Numbered from the stretch's first letter, positions 17,921-26,690 are shown. The stretch: 64,000 nucleotides of DNA from Rhodopseudomonas palustris (GCF_013415845.1 NZ_CP058907.1:4154001-4218000); one strand, 5' to 3'. Numbers and translations: made by a program. The notes: generated by a model not told the origin, from the letters alone.

Positions 17921-18793
17921 ATGCCCACTCCTCGCCTCGCCACCTTCACCGTCAACGGCCTCACCCGCTACGGCGCGGTGTGTGATCATGGGGTGGTCGA
18001 TCTGTCGGCCCGCCATGCCAACGACTATCCGACCCTGCGCGAGGTGATCGCGGCCGGCGCGCTGCAGCGGATCGTTGACGAGGCCGACCACACCGCACCC
18101 GACTTCGCGCGCGACGCGGTGAAGCTTCAGCCGCCGATCCCGCAGCCGGAAAAGATCATCTGCGTCGGCGTCAACTATCCGGACCGCAACGCCGAATATA
18201 AGGACGGCAGCGAGACGCCGAAGTTTCCGTCGATGTTCATGCGCACGCCGCGCTCTTTCGTCGGCCACGGCACGCCGCTGGTGCGGCCGAAGGCGTCGAA
18301 GCTGCTGGACTACGAGGGCGAGCTGACGCTGGTGATCGGCCAGGGCGGCCGGCACATCGCCGAGGCCGACGCACTGAATCATGTCGCCGCGATCACGCTG
18401 TGCAACGAGGGCACGATCCGCGACTGAGTGCGGCACGCCAAGTTCAACGTGACCCAAGGCAAGAACTTCGACCACACCGGCAGCCTGGGACCGTGGCTGG
18501 TGCCCTACACGAATGAAGCGCAGATCGCCGACATCCGCCTCACCACGCGCGTCAACGGCGAGACGCGACAGGACGATCGCACCTCGCGGATGATCTTCAG
18601 CTTCCGCTATCTGATCGCCTACATCTCGACCTTCACCACGCTGGTGCCGGGCGATCTGATCGTCACCGGCACGCCGGCCGGCGCCGGCGCCCGCGCCGAA
18701 CCGCCGGTGTATCTGAAGCCCGGCGATATCATCGAGGTCGAGGCCGACGGCATCGGCACCTTGCGCAACGGCGTGATCGACGAAGCCGAGTAA
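17921..18793 (+). pseudogene. hpaG: hpaG, 2-hydroxyhepta-2,4-diene-1,7-dioate isomerase / OPET decarboxylase, interrupted by a stop codon
   Basis: A fumarylacetoacetate-hydrolase-fold gene of 291 codons whose codon 169 is TGA, read CGC GAC TGA GTG CGG. Family members have Trp here (TIRDW then VRHAKFNV), so a single G to A change of TGG gives the stop. Both parts are otherwise sound: the first has ICVGVNYPDRNAEY, DYEGELTLVIG (metal Glu pair) and LCNEGTIRD; the second has RHAKFNVTQGKNFD, GPWLVPYTNEA and VPGDLIVTGTPAGAG. GTG follows the stop directly, so a second fragment could be made by re-initiation. The enzyme would decarboxylate and isomerise the homoprotocatechuate product. A sequencing error is the main alternative. 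Confidence 0.88.
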
Positions 18794-18821
18794 TTCCTCC
18801 CAGCAAGCAGCGGATATCCAG

Positions 18822-20447
18822 ATGAGCATCATGACCGGCGGCGAAGCCATCGTGCAGGGCCTCGTCGCGCACGGCGTCGACACCGTGTTCGGCCTGCCCG
18901 GCGCGCAGATCTACGGCCTGTTCGACGGCTTCGCCAAGGCGCAACTGAAGGTGATCGGCGCGCGGCACGAGCAGGCCTGCGGCTATATGGCATTCGGCTA
19001 CGCCCGCGCCTCCGGCAAACCCGGCGTGTTCAGCGTCGTGCCCGGCCCCGGCGTGCTCAACGCCGGCGCAGCGCTGCTCACCGCGTTCGGCTGCAACGAG
19101 CCGGTGATGTGCCTCACCGGCCAGGTGCCGAGCGCATATCTCGGCAAGGGCCGCGGCCATCTGCACGAGATGCCGGATCAACTGGCGACGCTGCGCAGCT
19201 TCATCAAATGGGCCGAGCGGATCGAATATCCGGGCAACGCGCCAGCGCTGGTGGCGCGCGCCTTCCAGGAGATGATGAGCGGCCGCCGCGGACCTGTGGC
19301 GCTGGAAATGCCGTGGGAGGTGTTCACGCAAACCGCCGAGACCGGCGCGGCGCAGAAGCTCGATCCGATCGCACCACCCGCCCCCGATCCGGATCGCATC
19401 GCCGCCGCGGCGAAGCTGATCACGGCCAGCAAGACACCGATGATCTTCGTCGGCTCCGGCGCGCTGGAGGCCGGCGACGAGATCCTCGAACTCGCCGAGA
19501 TGATCGACGCGCCGGTGGTGGCGTTCCGCTCCGGCCGCGGCATCGTCAGCAACCGGCACGAACTCGGGCTGACGTTCGCAGCGGCCTACCAGCTGTGGCC
19601 GCACACCGACCTGATCATCGGCATCGGCACCCGCATGGAGCTGCCGACCACCTTCCGCTGGCCGTTCCGCCCCGAGGGGCTGAAGTCGGTGCGGATCGAC
19701 ATCGATCCGGCGGAGATGCGGCGGTTCGCGCCGGACGCGGCGATCGTGTCGGATTCGAAAGCTGGCGCCCGCGCGCTGGCCGATGCGGTGAGCAAGGCGG
19801 GCTATTCAAAGACGAAAGGCCGCCGCGAGGCGATCCGCGCCGCCACGGCGAAGACGCAGCAGGACATCCAGGCGATCCAGCCGCAGATGTCGTACTTGAA
19901 GATCCTGCGCGAGGTGCTGCCGGACGATGCGATCGTCACCGACGAGCTGTCGCAGGTCGGCTTCGCCTCCTGGTACGGTTTCCCGATCTATCAACCGCGC
20001 ACCTTCCTCACTTCCGGCTATCAGGGCACGCTCGGCTCGGGCTTTCCGACCGCGCTCGGCGCCAAGGTGGCGTGCCCGGACAAACCGGTGGTGGCGATCA
20101 CCGGCGACGGCGGCTTCATGTTCGGCGTGCAAGAGCTTGCCACCGCGGTCCAATACAACATCGGCGTGGTGACGCTGGTGTTCGACAATTCCGCCTACGG
20201 CAACGTCCGCCGCGACCAGGTCAATCTGTTCGACGGCCGCGTGGTGGCGTCCGATCTGGTCAATCCGGATTTCGTCAAGCTCGCCGATTCGTTCGGCGTC
20301 GGCGCCGCGCGCGTGACCTCGCCCGACCATTTCCGGCCCGCGCTGGAAAAAGCGCTCGCCGCCGGCGGCCCGCAGCTGATCGCGATCGACGTCCCGCGCG
20401 ACAGCGAAGCCAGCCCGTGGCCGTTCATTCATCCGGCGAAGCCGTAG
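18822..20447 (+). CDS. thiamine diphosphate-dependent enzyme (acetolactate synthase-like)
   Basis: A 541-residue ThDP enzyme with all three domains: an N-terminal pyrimidine-binding domain with catalytic Glu in ARHEQACGYMAFGYAR, a central domain (TPMIFVGSGALEAG), and a C-terminal PP domain with ITGDGGFMFGVQELAT and, about 26 residues on, NSAYGNVRRD, which together bind Mg-ThDP. It resembles acetolactate synthase or 2-oxoacid decarboxylases, but lacks a nearby small subunit. Its place 28 nt after hpaG suggests a role in aromatic 2-oxoacid or succinic semialdehyde metabolism rather than branched-chain amino acid synthesis; this is inference. Confidence 0.85.
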   Translation: MSIMTGGEAIVQGLVAHGVDTVFGLPGAQIYGLFDGFAKAQLKVIGARHEQACGYMAFGYARASGKPGVFSVVPGPGVLNAGAALLTAFGCNEPVMCLTGQVPSAYLGKGRGHLHEMPDQLATLRSFIKWAERIEYPGNAPALVARAFQEMMSGRRGPVALEMPWEVFTQTAETGAAQKLDPIAPPAPDPDRIAAAAKLITASKTPMIFVGSGALEAGDEILELAEMIDAPVVAFRSGRGIVSNRHELGLTFAAAYQLWPHTDLIIGIGTRMELPTTFRWPFRPEGLKSVRIDIDPAEMRRFAPDAAIVSDSKAGARALADAVSKAGYSKTKGRREAIRAATAKTQQDIQAIQPQMSYLKILREVLPDDAIVTDELSQVGFASWYGFPIYQPRTFLTSGYQGTLGSGFPTALGAKVACPDKPVVAITGDGGFMFGVQELATAVQYNIGVVTLVFDNSAYGNVRRDQVNLFDGRVVASDLVNPDFVKLADSFGVGAARVTSPDHFRPALEKALAAGGPQLIAIDVPRDSEASPWPFIHPAKP

Positions 20448-20456
20448 GAAGCCCCC

Positions 20457-20607
20457 CGTCATTCCGGATTGCGCGCACAGCGCGCAAGTCCGGAATCCAT
20501 ATCCCCTGTGCTTGTGACCGAGCACCGCGGGTCGACCGCTTTGGTTCACCACGTTTGCCGGGAGTATAGATTCCGGGCTCGCCGCTACGCGGCGCCCCGG
20601 AATGACG
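20457..20607. repeat. GTCATTCCGG palindromic repeat, copy 4
   Basis: About 151 bases starting CGTCATTCCGGATTGCGC and ending GCGCCCCGGAATGACG, with internal GTCCGGAATCCATAT and ATAGATTCCGGGCTC. It lies between the convergent ThDP enzyme gene and paaE, where a bidirectional hairpin could also end transcription. Confidence 0.85.
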
Positions 20608-20637
20608 AATGGAGAGGTGAGTGCGCGTCACCTCCGA

Positions 20638-21726
20638 TCACAGATGATCGTAGTCCACCACCACGCGATCGGTGGTCGGTTTGGCCTGACAGGTGAGCAC
20701 GAAGCCGGCGGCGAGTTCCCAGGGCTCCAGCGAGTAGTTCAGGTCCATCTTGGCTTCGCCCTCGACCAGCTTGGCGCGGCAGGTCGAGCACATCCCGCCC
20801 TTGCAGGCGAATGGCAGGTCGACGCCGGCGCGGAGCGCAGCATCGAGGATGGCTTCGCCTTCCGCGACCGGCACCTCGCGGCGCTTGCCGTCGATGATCA
20901 GCGACGCGATCGCTCTTGGCGGCGCACCCGGCTCGACCACCGCCTTCGGCCGCGGCTTGCCGCCAAGCCCTGAAACGAAGCGCTCGACATGGATGCGCTC
21001 TGCGGCGATACCGAGGTCGCGGCAAGTGGTCTCGACGTCGTCGCTCATCCCGGTCGGGCCGCAGATGAAGACGTGATCGACGCTTGCCGCCGGCACCATC
21101 GCGGTGAGTAGCAGCCGCACCTTGTCGCGGTCGAGCCGGCCCTGCATCACCGGCACGTCCTGCTCTTCCTGCGACAGCACATGAAACACCGCGAGCCGGT
21201 CGAGGTAGCGGTCCTTCAACGTCTCCAGAGACTCGCGAAACAGGATCTGATCGGTGGTGCGGTTGCCGTAGAATAGGAAGAACCGGCTGCCCGGCTCGCG
21301 CACCAGCACGCCTTTGATCAGTGACAGGATCGGGGTGATGCCGCTGCCGGCGGCGAAGCCCACATAGGTACGCGTCTCCTCCACGGCATGCAGCGCACCG
21401 AACCTGCCGGTCGGCGTCATCACCTCGATGGTGTCGCCGGCTTTCAACTCTTCGGTTGCCCACACCGAGAATGCGCCGCCGTCGACCTTCTTCACCGCGA
21501 TCCGCAGCTCGCCGTCGTCCGGTCCGGAGCAGATCGAATACGATCGCCGCACCTCCTCGCCGTCCATCGTGGTGCGCAGCGTCAGATACTGGCCCGGCAC
21601 GAACTGATAGGCGCTCGCCAGCTCCGGCGGGACCGTGAAGCTGAGCGAGATCGCATCCCGCCCTTCGCGGCGCAGGTCGGCAATGGTCAGCGGATGAAAT
21701 CGCGGAATACTGGCGGAGATGTTCAT
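20638..21726 (-). CDS. paaE: phenylacetyl-CoA epoxidase reductase subunit PaaE
   Basis: Reductase that passes electrons from NAD(P)H to the PaaA diiron centre. The 362-residue protein has an FAD-binding ferredoxin reductase part (RRSYSICSGPDDGELRI), an NAD part (GFAAGSGITPILSLIK, HVFICGPTGMSDDVE) and a C-terminal plant-type 2Fe-2S domain with CKGGMCSTCRAKL and a later Cys in VLTCQAKP. The ATG used gives the usual MNISA-type start, only 8 nt after the paaD stop; a longer frame would overlap paaD. It is last in paaABCDE. Confidence 0.93.
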   Translation of the reverse strand: MNISASIPRFHPLTIADLRREGRDAISLSFTVPPELASAYQFVPGQYLTLRTTMDGEEVRRSYSICSGPDDGELRIAVKKVDGGAFSVWATEELKAGDTIEVMTPTGRFGALHAVEETRTYVGFAAGSGITPILSLIKGVLVREPGSRFFLFYGNRTTDQILFRESLETLKDRYLDRLAVFHVLSQEEQDVPVMQGRLDRDKVRLLLTAMVPAASVDHVFICGPTGMSDDVETTCRDLGIAAERIHVERFVSGLGGKPRPKAVVEPGAPPRAIASLIIDGKRREVPVAEGEAILDAALRAGVDLPFACKGGMCSTCRAKLVEGEAKMDLNYSLEPWELAAGFVLTCQAKPTTDRVVVDYDHL

Positions 21727-21734
21727 GGCGGCGC

Positions 21735-22238
21735 TCAATGGCACTTGAAGTAATCGAATGGTTCGCGGCAGCTCTTGCAGCGCCACAGCGCCTTGCACGA
21801 AGTCGAGCCGAATTCAGACAGCTGCTCGGTGTCGGTCGAGCCGCATTGCGGGCAGGCGATTTCCAGGGTGCCGAACAGCGCGCGGCGGGAGCCGGTCGCC
21901 TGCGGCGGGGCGATGCCGTAGTCCTTCAGCTTGGCGCGGCCCGCCTCGCTCATCCAATCGGTGGTCCAGGCCGGCGCCAGCACGGTGGTGACCCGCGCCT
22001 GCGCGATGCCGGCACGCGCCAGCGCGGTCTCGATCTCCAGCGCGATCATGTTCATCGCCGGACACCCGGAATAGGTCGGGGTGATCGCAACCTCGACGCT
22101 GCCGTGCTCGACCCGCACCTCGCGCAGCACGCCGAGATCGACGATGGTAAGAACCGGGATTTCCGGATCGCACACCGTCGCGGCGGCATCCCAGGCGCGC
22201 TGTCGCAGCTCGGCGTCGCTGCCCGTCAGCGTCACCAT
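21735..22238 (-). CDS. paaD: phenylacetate degradation protein PaaD
   Basis: A 167-residue MIP18/DUF59-type protein needed for assembly of the epoxidase, thought to help iron-sulfur or metal centre maturation. The N-terminal part has DPEIPVLTIVDLGVLREV and TPTYSGCPAMNMIALEIE, and the C-terminal part carries CPQCGS and CKSC pairs that look like a zinc ribbon. The ATG overlaps the paaC stop by 7 nt (ATGGTGA), which fixes the start and shows coupling. Confidence 0.93.
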   Translation of the reverse strand: MVTLTGSDAELRQRAWDAAATVCDPEIPVLTIVDLGVLREVRVEHGSVEVAITPTYSGCPAMNMIALEIETALARAGIAQARVTTVLAPAWTTDWMSEAGRAKLKDYGIAPPQATGSRRALFGTLEIACPQCGSTDTEQLSEFGSTSCKALWRCKSCREPFDYFKCH

Positions 22239-23008
22239 GTCAGCCCCGGATAGGTCCGCTGCATGTGCTGCAGCTCGGCGAGCAGCCGGCCGAGATGCTC
22301 GGTGTGACGGCCGCTGCGGCCGCCCTGCTGCATCCACGGATTGCTCGGTGCCGTCAGCATCGCTTCGCGCAGCACCGTGTCGATTGTGCTCTGCCAAGTG
22401 GCGCGCAGGCTCGCCGGATCGACCGCGATGCCGGTTTCGATCAGCCGGCGCTCGGCATTGTCGGTCTCGAAGAGCTCGCCGGTGAATGCCCACAGCGCTT
22501 CTACCGCATCCTGCGCGCGGGCGTGGCTTTCATCGGTGCCGTCGCCGAGCCGGATCATCCACTCGGCGGCATGGCGGAGATGATAGGCGCTTTCCTTTTC
22601 CGACTTGGCGGCAATCGCGGCGAGCGTGGCGTCGGATGATTGCATCATCGCGCGCCAATACGGGTCGGCGAACGCCGAGTAGAACAGCTGCCGCGCGATG
22701 GTGCGGGCAAAATCGCCGTTCGGCTGCTCGACCAGCAGCAGATTCTGGTACTGCCTTTCCTCGCGCAAGTACGCGAGCTGATCCTCGCCGCGGCCCTGCC
22801 CCTCGACCTGTCCGGCATAGCTGTACAGCTCGCGCGCCTGCCCGATCAGGTCGAGCGCGATGTTGGACAGCGCCATGTCCTCTTCCAGCATCGGCGCATG
22901 CCCGCACCATTCCGACAGCCGATGACCGAGCACGAGCGCATCATCGGCGCGGCGCAGCGTGGTGGTGAACAGCGGGGTGTCGGTCAGTTCGATCGAGGCG
23001 GCGGGCAT
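22232..23008 (-). CDS. paaC: phenylacetyl-CoA epoxidase structural subunit PaaC
   Basis: Ferritin-like subunit (258 residues) that pairs with PaaA to form the core of phenylacetyl-CoA 1,2-epoxidase; it lacks a working metal site in the family. Visible family features are LRRADDALVLGHRLSEWCG, MLEEDMALSNIALDLIGQAR, FARTIARQLFYSAF and AYHLRHAAEWMIRLGDGT. The ATG beginning MPAAS is used; a TTG three codons earlier lies too near the AGGA site. A repeat-like hairpin fills the gap after paaB. Confidence 0.93.
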   Translation of the reverse strand: MPAASIELTDTPLFTTTLRRADDALVLGHRLSEWCGHAPMLEEDMALSNIALDLIGQARELYSYAGQVEGQGRGEDQLAYLREERQYQNLLLVEQPNGDFARTIARQLFYSAFADPYWRAMMQSSDATLAAIAAKSEKESAYHLRHAAEWMIRLGDGTDESHARAQDAVEALWAFTGELFETDNAERRLIETGIAVDPASLRATWQSTIDTVLREAMLTAPSNPWMQQGGRSGRHTEHLGRLLAELQHMQRTYPGLTW

Positions 23009-23063
23009 ATCAATCAATGTCCTGTTAGCACGACGATAAATCGCCGCGCGGCGGGCGGTCTCC

Positions 23064-23085
23064 CTCTCCCCGCGCGCAGGGAGAG
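23064..23085. repeat. short CTCTCCC hairpin repeat
   Basis: CTCTCCC and GGGAGAG pair around an eight-base loop in the paaB-paaC gap. Similar CTCTCCCC arms recur in the longer repeats at 23431-23567 and 58531-58633. Confidence 0.6.
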
Positions 23086-23123
23086 GTTAGTCTGTGCTCG
23101 GCGCGGACGCCTGCAGCCGCTCA

Positions 23124-23411
23124 CTACATATGCCCGACTTCGTCGGGCACTTCGTAGAACGTCGGATGGCGATAGATCTTGGACTCCGCCGGCTCGAACA
23201 GCATGCCGGCCTCGGCCGGATCGCTCGCGGTGATCGCGTTCGACGGCACCACCCAGATCGACAGGCCTTCGCCGCGGCGCGTGTAGATGTCGCGCGCCGC
23301 CTGCAGCGCCAGCGTGGCGTCGGCGGCGTGCAGCGAGCCGACGTGCTTGTGCGCGAGGCCGTTGCGGCTGCGGATGAAAACCTCCCACAGCTGCGTGTTC
23401 GGCGTGGTCAT
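23124..23411 (-). CDS. paaB: phenylacetyl-CoA epoxidase subunit PaaB
   Basis: A 95-residue subunit that bridges the PaaAC dimers in the epoxidase complex. It opens MTTPNTQLWEVFIRSRNG and has LHAADATLALQAARDIYTR and the C-terminal YRHPTFYEVPDEVGHM, all typical. The start is set by GGAGG eight to ten nt before the ATG; a longer upstream reading would translate repeat DNA. A 137-base repeat separates it from paaA without breaking gene order. Confidence 0.93.
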   Translation of the reverse strand: MTTPNTQLWEVFIRSRNGLAHKHVGSLHAADATLALQAARDIYTRRGEGLSIWVVPSNAITASDPAEAGMLFEPAESKIYRHPTFYEVPDEVGHM

Positions 23412-23430
23412 ATGTCGTTTCCTCCTCGTC

Positions 23431-23567
23431 TTCCTCTCCCCGAGTGCGGGGAGAGGGTCGGAATGAGGGGGCGTCTCCGCGAGTCGCGACTGCTCGGCCG
23501 CGTCGAGACTCCCCTCACCCGGATTGCTGCGCAATCCGACCTCTCCCCGCGCGCGGGGATAGGTTAG
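23431..23567. repeat. CTCTCCCC palindromic repeat inside the paa operon
   Basis: About 137 bases running from TTCCTCTCCCCGAGTGCGG to CCCGCGCGCGGGGATAGG, with outer CTCTCCCC/GGGGATAG-type arms and inner GATTGCTGCGCAATC, which is itself palindromic. It lies between the paaA stop and the paaB ribosome binding site. Confidence 0.75.
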
Positions 23568-23584
23568 AAATTCCGCGGTCGTTG

Positions 23585-24568
23585 TTACGCCGCCAGTTTC
23601 TTCTTGCGTTTCTCAGCGTAGGCAGCGGCCGCCTCGCGCACCCAGGCGCCGTCGTCGTGGGCCTTGCGCCGCGCCGCCATGCGGTCGCGGTTGCACGGGC
23701 CGTTGCCGGCGAGCACCTGCTTGAACTCGTCCCAAGGAATTTCGCCGTACTCCCAATGCCCGGTCGCGTCGTTCTTCTTCAGATCGGGATCGGGAAGCGT
23801 CAGGCCGAGATAGTGCGCCTGCGGCACCGTGGCATCGACGAATTTCTGTCGCAGTTCGTCGTTGGAGAAACGCTTGATCTTCCACTTGGTCGAGGTGTCG
23901 CTGTGCTGGCTGGCCTGATCGGGCGGGCCGAACATCATCAGGCACGGCCACCACCAGCGGTTCAGCGCGTCCTGCGCCAGCGCCTTCTGCTCGGCCGACC
24001 CCTTGGCCAGCGTCAGCATGATCTCGTAGCCCTGGCGCTGGTGGAACGACTCCTCCTTGCAGACGCGGATCATCGCGCGCGCATACGGCCCGTAGGAGCA
24101 GCGGCACAGCGGGATCTGGTTCATGATCGCGGCGCCGTCGACCAGCCAGCCGATCGCGCCGATATCGGCCCAGGTCAGCGTCGGATAGTTGAAGATCGAC
24201 GAGTACTTCGCCTTGCCGCTGAGCAGCTGATCGACCAGCTCCTCGCGCGAGGCGCCGAGCGTTTCGGCGGCGGCGTAGAGATACAGGCCGTGCCCACACT
24301 CGTCCTGGACCTTGGCGAGCAGCGCTGCCTTGCGCCGCAGCGTCGGCGCGCGGGTGATCCAGTTGCCTTCGGGCAGCATACCGACGACTTCGGAATGCGC
24401 GTGCTGGGAGATCTGTCGGACCAACGTCTTGCGATACGCCGCCGGCATCCAATCGTTCGGCTCGATCCGCTCCTCGGCATCGATCCGCGCCTGGAAACGC
24501 GCGGCGCGCTCGGCGTCCTCGATGGTCCGCTCGTCACCGTCCGACACATTCAGTGCCTGGGTGTACAT
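23585..24568 (-). CDS. paaA: phenylacetyl-CoA epoxidase catalytic subunit PaaA
   Basis: Diiron subunit that epoxidises the ring of phenylacetyl-CoA. The 327-residue product shows family blocks [36 protein letters not shown], the iron-ligand motifs [13 protein letters not shown] (E-x-x-H) and [12 protein letters not shown] (E-x-x-H), and [18 protein letters not shown] precedes the ATG. It is the first gene of paaABCDE and is divergent from the TetR regulator, with a probable operator between them. No phenylacetate-CoA ligase is in the window. Confidence 0.95.
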   Translation of the reverse strand: MYTQALNVSDGDERTIEDAERAARFQARIDAEERIEPNDWMPAAYRKTLVRQISQHAHSEVVGMLPEGNWITRAPTLRRKAALLAKVQDECGHGLYLYAAAETLGASREELVDQLLSGKAKYSSIFNYPTLTWADIGAIGWLVDGAAIMNQIPLCRCSYGPYARAMIRVCKEESFHQRQGYEIMLTLAKGSAEQKALAQDALNRWWWPCLMMFGPPDQASQHSDTSTKWKIKRFSNDELRQKFVDATVPQAHYLGLTLPDPDLKKNDATGHWEYGEIPWDEFKQVLAGNGPCNRDRMAARRKAHDDGAWVREAAAAYAEKRKKKLAA

Positions 24569-24600
24569 GGCGATCTCCTCCGGCGTTGTTGGAAATATAA

Positions 24601-24620
24601 TTGACCAATTGGACGGTCAA
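24601..24620. promoter_or_regulatory. candidate operator of the paa TetR regulator
   Basis: TTGACC and GGTCAA form a 6-base inverted repeat around an eight-base centre, 32 nt upstream of the paaA start and 70 nt before the regulator start. TetR-family regulators bind such sites in divergent promoters. Function is inferred. Confidence 0.6.
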
Positions 24621-24690
24621 TGCAAGTGTCGGAACCAGACACCCGTGGTGCGCCGCAGCGCAACCTCGGCCGATAGGAATCGAACACATC

Positions 24691-25371
24691 ATGGCGCGCA
24701 CGCGAGCCACCGACTACGACGATAAACGCCGCGGCATTCTCAGCCGTTCCGCACGGCTATTCGCCGAACACGGCTACACCGGCACTTCGATCACCATGAT
24801 CGCCGACGCCTGCGGCGTCTCGAAGGCGCTGATGTATCACTACTACCCGTCGAAGGATGCGGTGCTGTTCGATCTGCTCGAGGATCACCTGCAGCATCTG
24901 GTGACGGTGGTCGACGCCGCCGCGCAGGGCGAAAGCGATCCGAGCGACCGGCTGTTCGCGATCGCGGCGGCGCTGCTCGAAGCCTATCGCGGCGCCGATG
25001 CCGAACATCAGGTGCAGATTTCCAGCCTGAAGCTGCTGCCGCCGGAGCAGCAGGAGACGCTCAAGGCGCTGGAGCGCAAACTGGTGGTGTCGATGTCGGA
25101 CGCGATCGCCGCCGCGATTCCGGCCGCAGCCGCCAAGCCGGAACTGCTGAAGCCGCTGACGATGTCGCTGTTCGGCATGCTGAACTGGCACTATTTGTGG
25201 TTCCGCGAAGGCAAGGGCCTGTCGCGCGAAACCTACGCGCAGATGGTGACGACGCTGATGATCGCCGGCGCCGAACAGGCGATCGACGCGATCACCGAAC
25301 CGCCGGCCAAAGCCGAGCGCGCAGCGACGCGGAAGAAGAGCGAGCGGGCGGCGGTGGCGCGACGGGCGTAG
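24691..25371 (+). CDS. TetR family regulator of phenylacetate genes
   Basis: A 226-residue regulator with an N-terminal TetR helix-turn-helix (GYTGTSITMIADACGVSK, then MYHYYPSKDAVLFDLL). The C-terminal ligand domain is diverse, and the last 30 residues are Lys/Arg/Ala-rich. Position, divergent from paaA with an inverted repeat between them, suggests it is the PaaR-type repressor that responds to phenylacetyl-CoA; that role is inferred from context. The start MARTRATDYDDKR is preferred because the preceding codons overlap the operator. Confidence 0.8.
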   Translation: MARTRATDYDDKRRGILSRSARLFAEHGYTGTSITMIADACGVSKALMYHYYPSKDAVLFDLLEDHLQHLVTVVDAAAQGESDPSDRLFAIAAALLEAYRGADAEHQVQISSLKLLPPEQQETLKALERKLVVSMSDAIAAAIPAAAAKPELLKPLTMSLFGMLNWHYLWFREGKGLSRETYAQMVTTLMIAGAEQAIDAITEPPAKAERAATRKKSERAAVARRA

Positions 25372-25394
25372 TTCGCACAGTTTCCCCTCCCCGA

Positions 25395-25494
25395 GTCATT
25401 CCGCGGCGCGCAGCGCGAACCCCGAATCTCAGCAACGCAAAACAACCTCGGGATTCCGGGTTCGCTCGCTTTCGCGAGCGCCCCGGAATGACGG
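25395..25494. repeat. GTCATTCCGG palindromic repeat, copy 5
   Basis: About 100 bases from GTCATTCCGCGGCGC to GCGCCCCGGAATGACG, with internal GAACCCCGAATC and GATTCCGGGTTC. It follows the TetR gene stop and precedes the phasin terminator. Confidence 0.85.
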
Positions 25495-25517
25495 AGGCGA
25501 GGCCGACGGGTTGCCCC

Positions 25518-25546
25518 AAAAAAAGAAAGGCCCGCGTAAGCGGGCC
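25518..25546 (-). terminator. rho-independent terminator of the phasin gene
   Basis: On the minus strand a 7-bp stem GGCCCGC/GCGGGCC with a 4-base loop is followed by TTTCTTTTTTT. It lies about 60 nt after the phasin stop codon, as expected for a strongly expressed single gene. Confidence 0.88.
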
Positions 25547-25606
25547 GAGGTCGGGAGGAACGTCGAGCCTCGATCGTACGAGGCTCGGGGTCGTCAGCAG
25601 CGGAAG

Positions 25607-26110
25607 TTACGCCGACTTGCTGAAGGTCTTGGTGAAGTTGTCCTGCACCGACTTGGCGCTGTCGCTGACCAGCTTGCCGAAGTACTCGGTGGCCGACTTG
25701 GCGCGCGACACCAGCACCTCACCCTGCGAACGCGCAAGGTCGGACTGGATCTGGAACGCCTCGTTGACCGATTTCGCCGACGCCAGCTTGTCGATGCCGG
25801 AGAAGAACGCTTCGGTGTCCTGATAGATCGCCTGCTGGATGTTGCGGGTGATCTTGGCAGCTTCGCTCACCGAGTTGGCGACGGTTTCCTCGATCGCCGA
25901 AGTCACCTTCTCCGAACCGGCGTGGAAATCCGCGGCCTTCTCCTTGGCGGTGCCAGCGGCACGCTTGACGAAGTCGCGGGCGGCTTCCGGAACCTCGAGG
26001 GTCTGGAAGTTCTTGAACGCGTCGGTCACCGGCTGAAACGCCTGCTTGACGCTGTCGGCGACCGTTTCGGCCGCCTGGGTGTAGCTCTCGTGATTAGCAG
26101 CATCGGTCAT
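25607..26110 (-). CDS. phasin family protein
   Basis: A 167-residue helical, low-complexity protein with the phasin pattern: AFQPVTDAFKNFQTLEVPE, then long amphipathic helices (SVNEAFQIQSDLARSQGEVL, FGKLVSDSAKSVQDNF). Phasins coat polyhydroxyalkanoate granules, though alphaproteobacteria use some for other roles. The ATG has GGAGA nine nt upstream; an earlier in-frame start lies in AT-rich promoter-like DNA. It stands alone with its own terminator. No PHA synthase is in the window. Confidence 0.88.
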   Translation of the reverse strand: MTDAANHESYTQAAETVADSVKQAFQPVTDAFKNFQTLEVPEAARDFVKRAAGTAKEKAADFHAGSEKVTSAIEETVANSVSEAAKITRNIQQAIYQDTEAFFSGIDKLASAKSVNEAFQIQSDLARSQGEVLVSRAKSATEYFGKLVSDSAKSVQDNFTKTFSKSA

Positions 26111-26321
26111 CTGAAATCTCCATCCTCGTCTGAGCCATGGTCTTCCCGTCCGACCTGCGGCCCGGGCAGGTAAAATATGACATAAACCATGCTGCATTGC
26201 AATATCATTGCCGCAATGCAACACGAGATCGCCTATAAGCCATTGATATAAAAATGAATTTAAACGGATCGGACACAATCAGAACGTGTTGAATGTCGGC
26301 CATACCCCGACATTCAGGACG

Positions 26322-26642
26322 TCAGGCCGATCCCTTCGGCTTGCCGGACTTCCCCGGCTGGACCGCCGCCGCGAGTCCGTCCAGCCGCCGCTCGACCTCG
26401 GCCAGCCGGGCGTTGAATTCCTGCATCTGCGCCCGCGACGGCAGATTCATACCGGCCAGATATTTGTCCATCATGTCGGCGAACTGCTTGTGCGCCTCGG
26501 CGGAGACGCCGCCGACCTGCTGCGCCACCTTGCCGAGCTCCGGCGACGCCAGCGCTTGGTTGGCGAAGGCCGCAAAGCCCTTGCTCATTTCGCCGAACAT
26601 CGTCTGCCACGCCGCTGCCGGATCGTTGTCCTTGTCGGCCAT
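26322..26642 (-). CDS. small conserved protein, possibly PHA granule-associated
   Basis: A 106-residue acidic-to-neutral protein without signal peptide. It starts MADKDNDPAAAWQTMFGEMSK and has a mainly helical body, then a C-terminal coiled coil (MQEFNARLAEVERRLDGLAA). The layout recalls PhaE/PhaM-like or phasin-like proteins, where a MxxW-type N-terminal helix is followed by a leucine-rich oligomerisation helix; this is a resemblance only. AGGGGAGAGG precedes the ATG. It follows the hydrolase gene by 48 nt on the same strand. Confidence 0.65.
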   Translation of the reverse strand: MADKDNDPAAAWQTMFGEMSKGFAAFANQALASPELGKVAQQVGGVSAEAHKQFADMMDKYLAGMNLPSRAQMQEFNARLAEVERRLDGLAAAVQPGKSGKPKGSA

Positions 26643-26690
26643 TGCCCTCTCCCCTCTTGTCATCCGCACGGCACACCGCGCGACGACCTT

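Noticed and set aside
18428..18793. A separate small gene after the hpaG stop
   Set aside because: Its sequence is the C-terminal half of the same family domain in the same frame, so it is treated as part of the interrupted hpaG.
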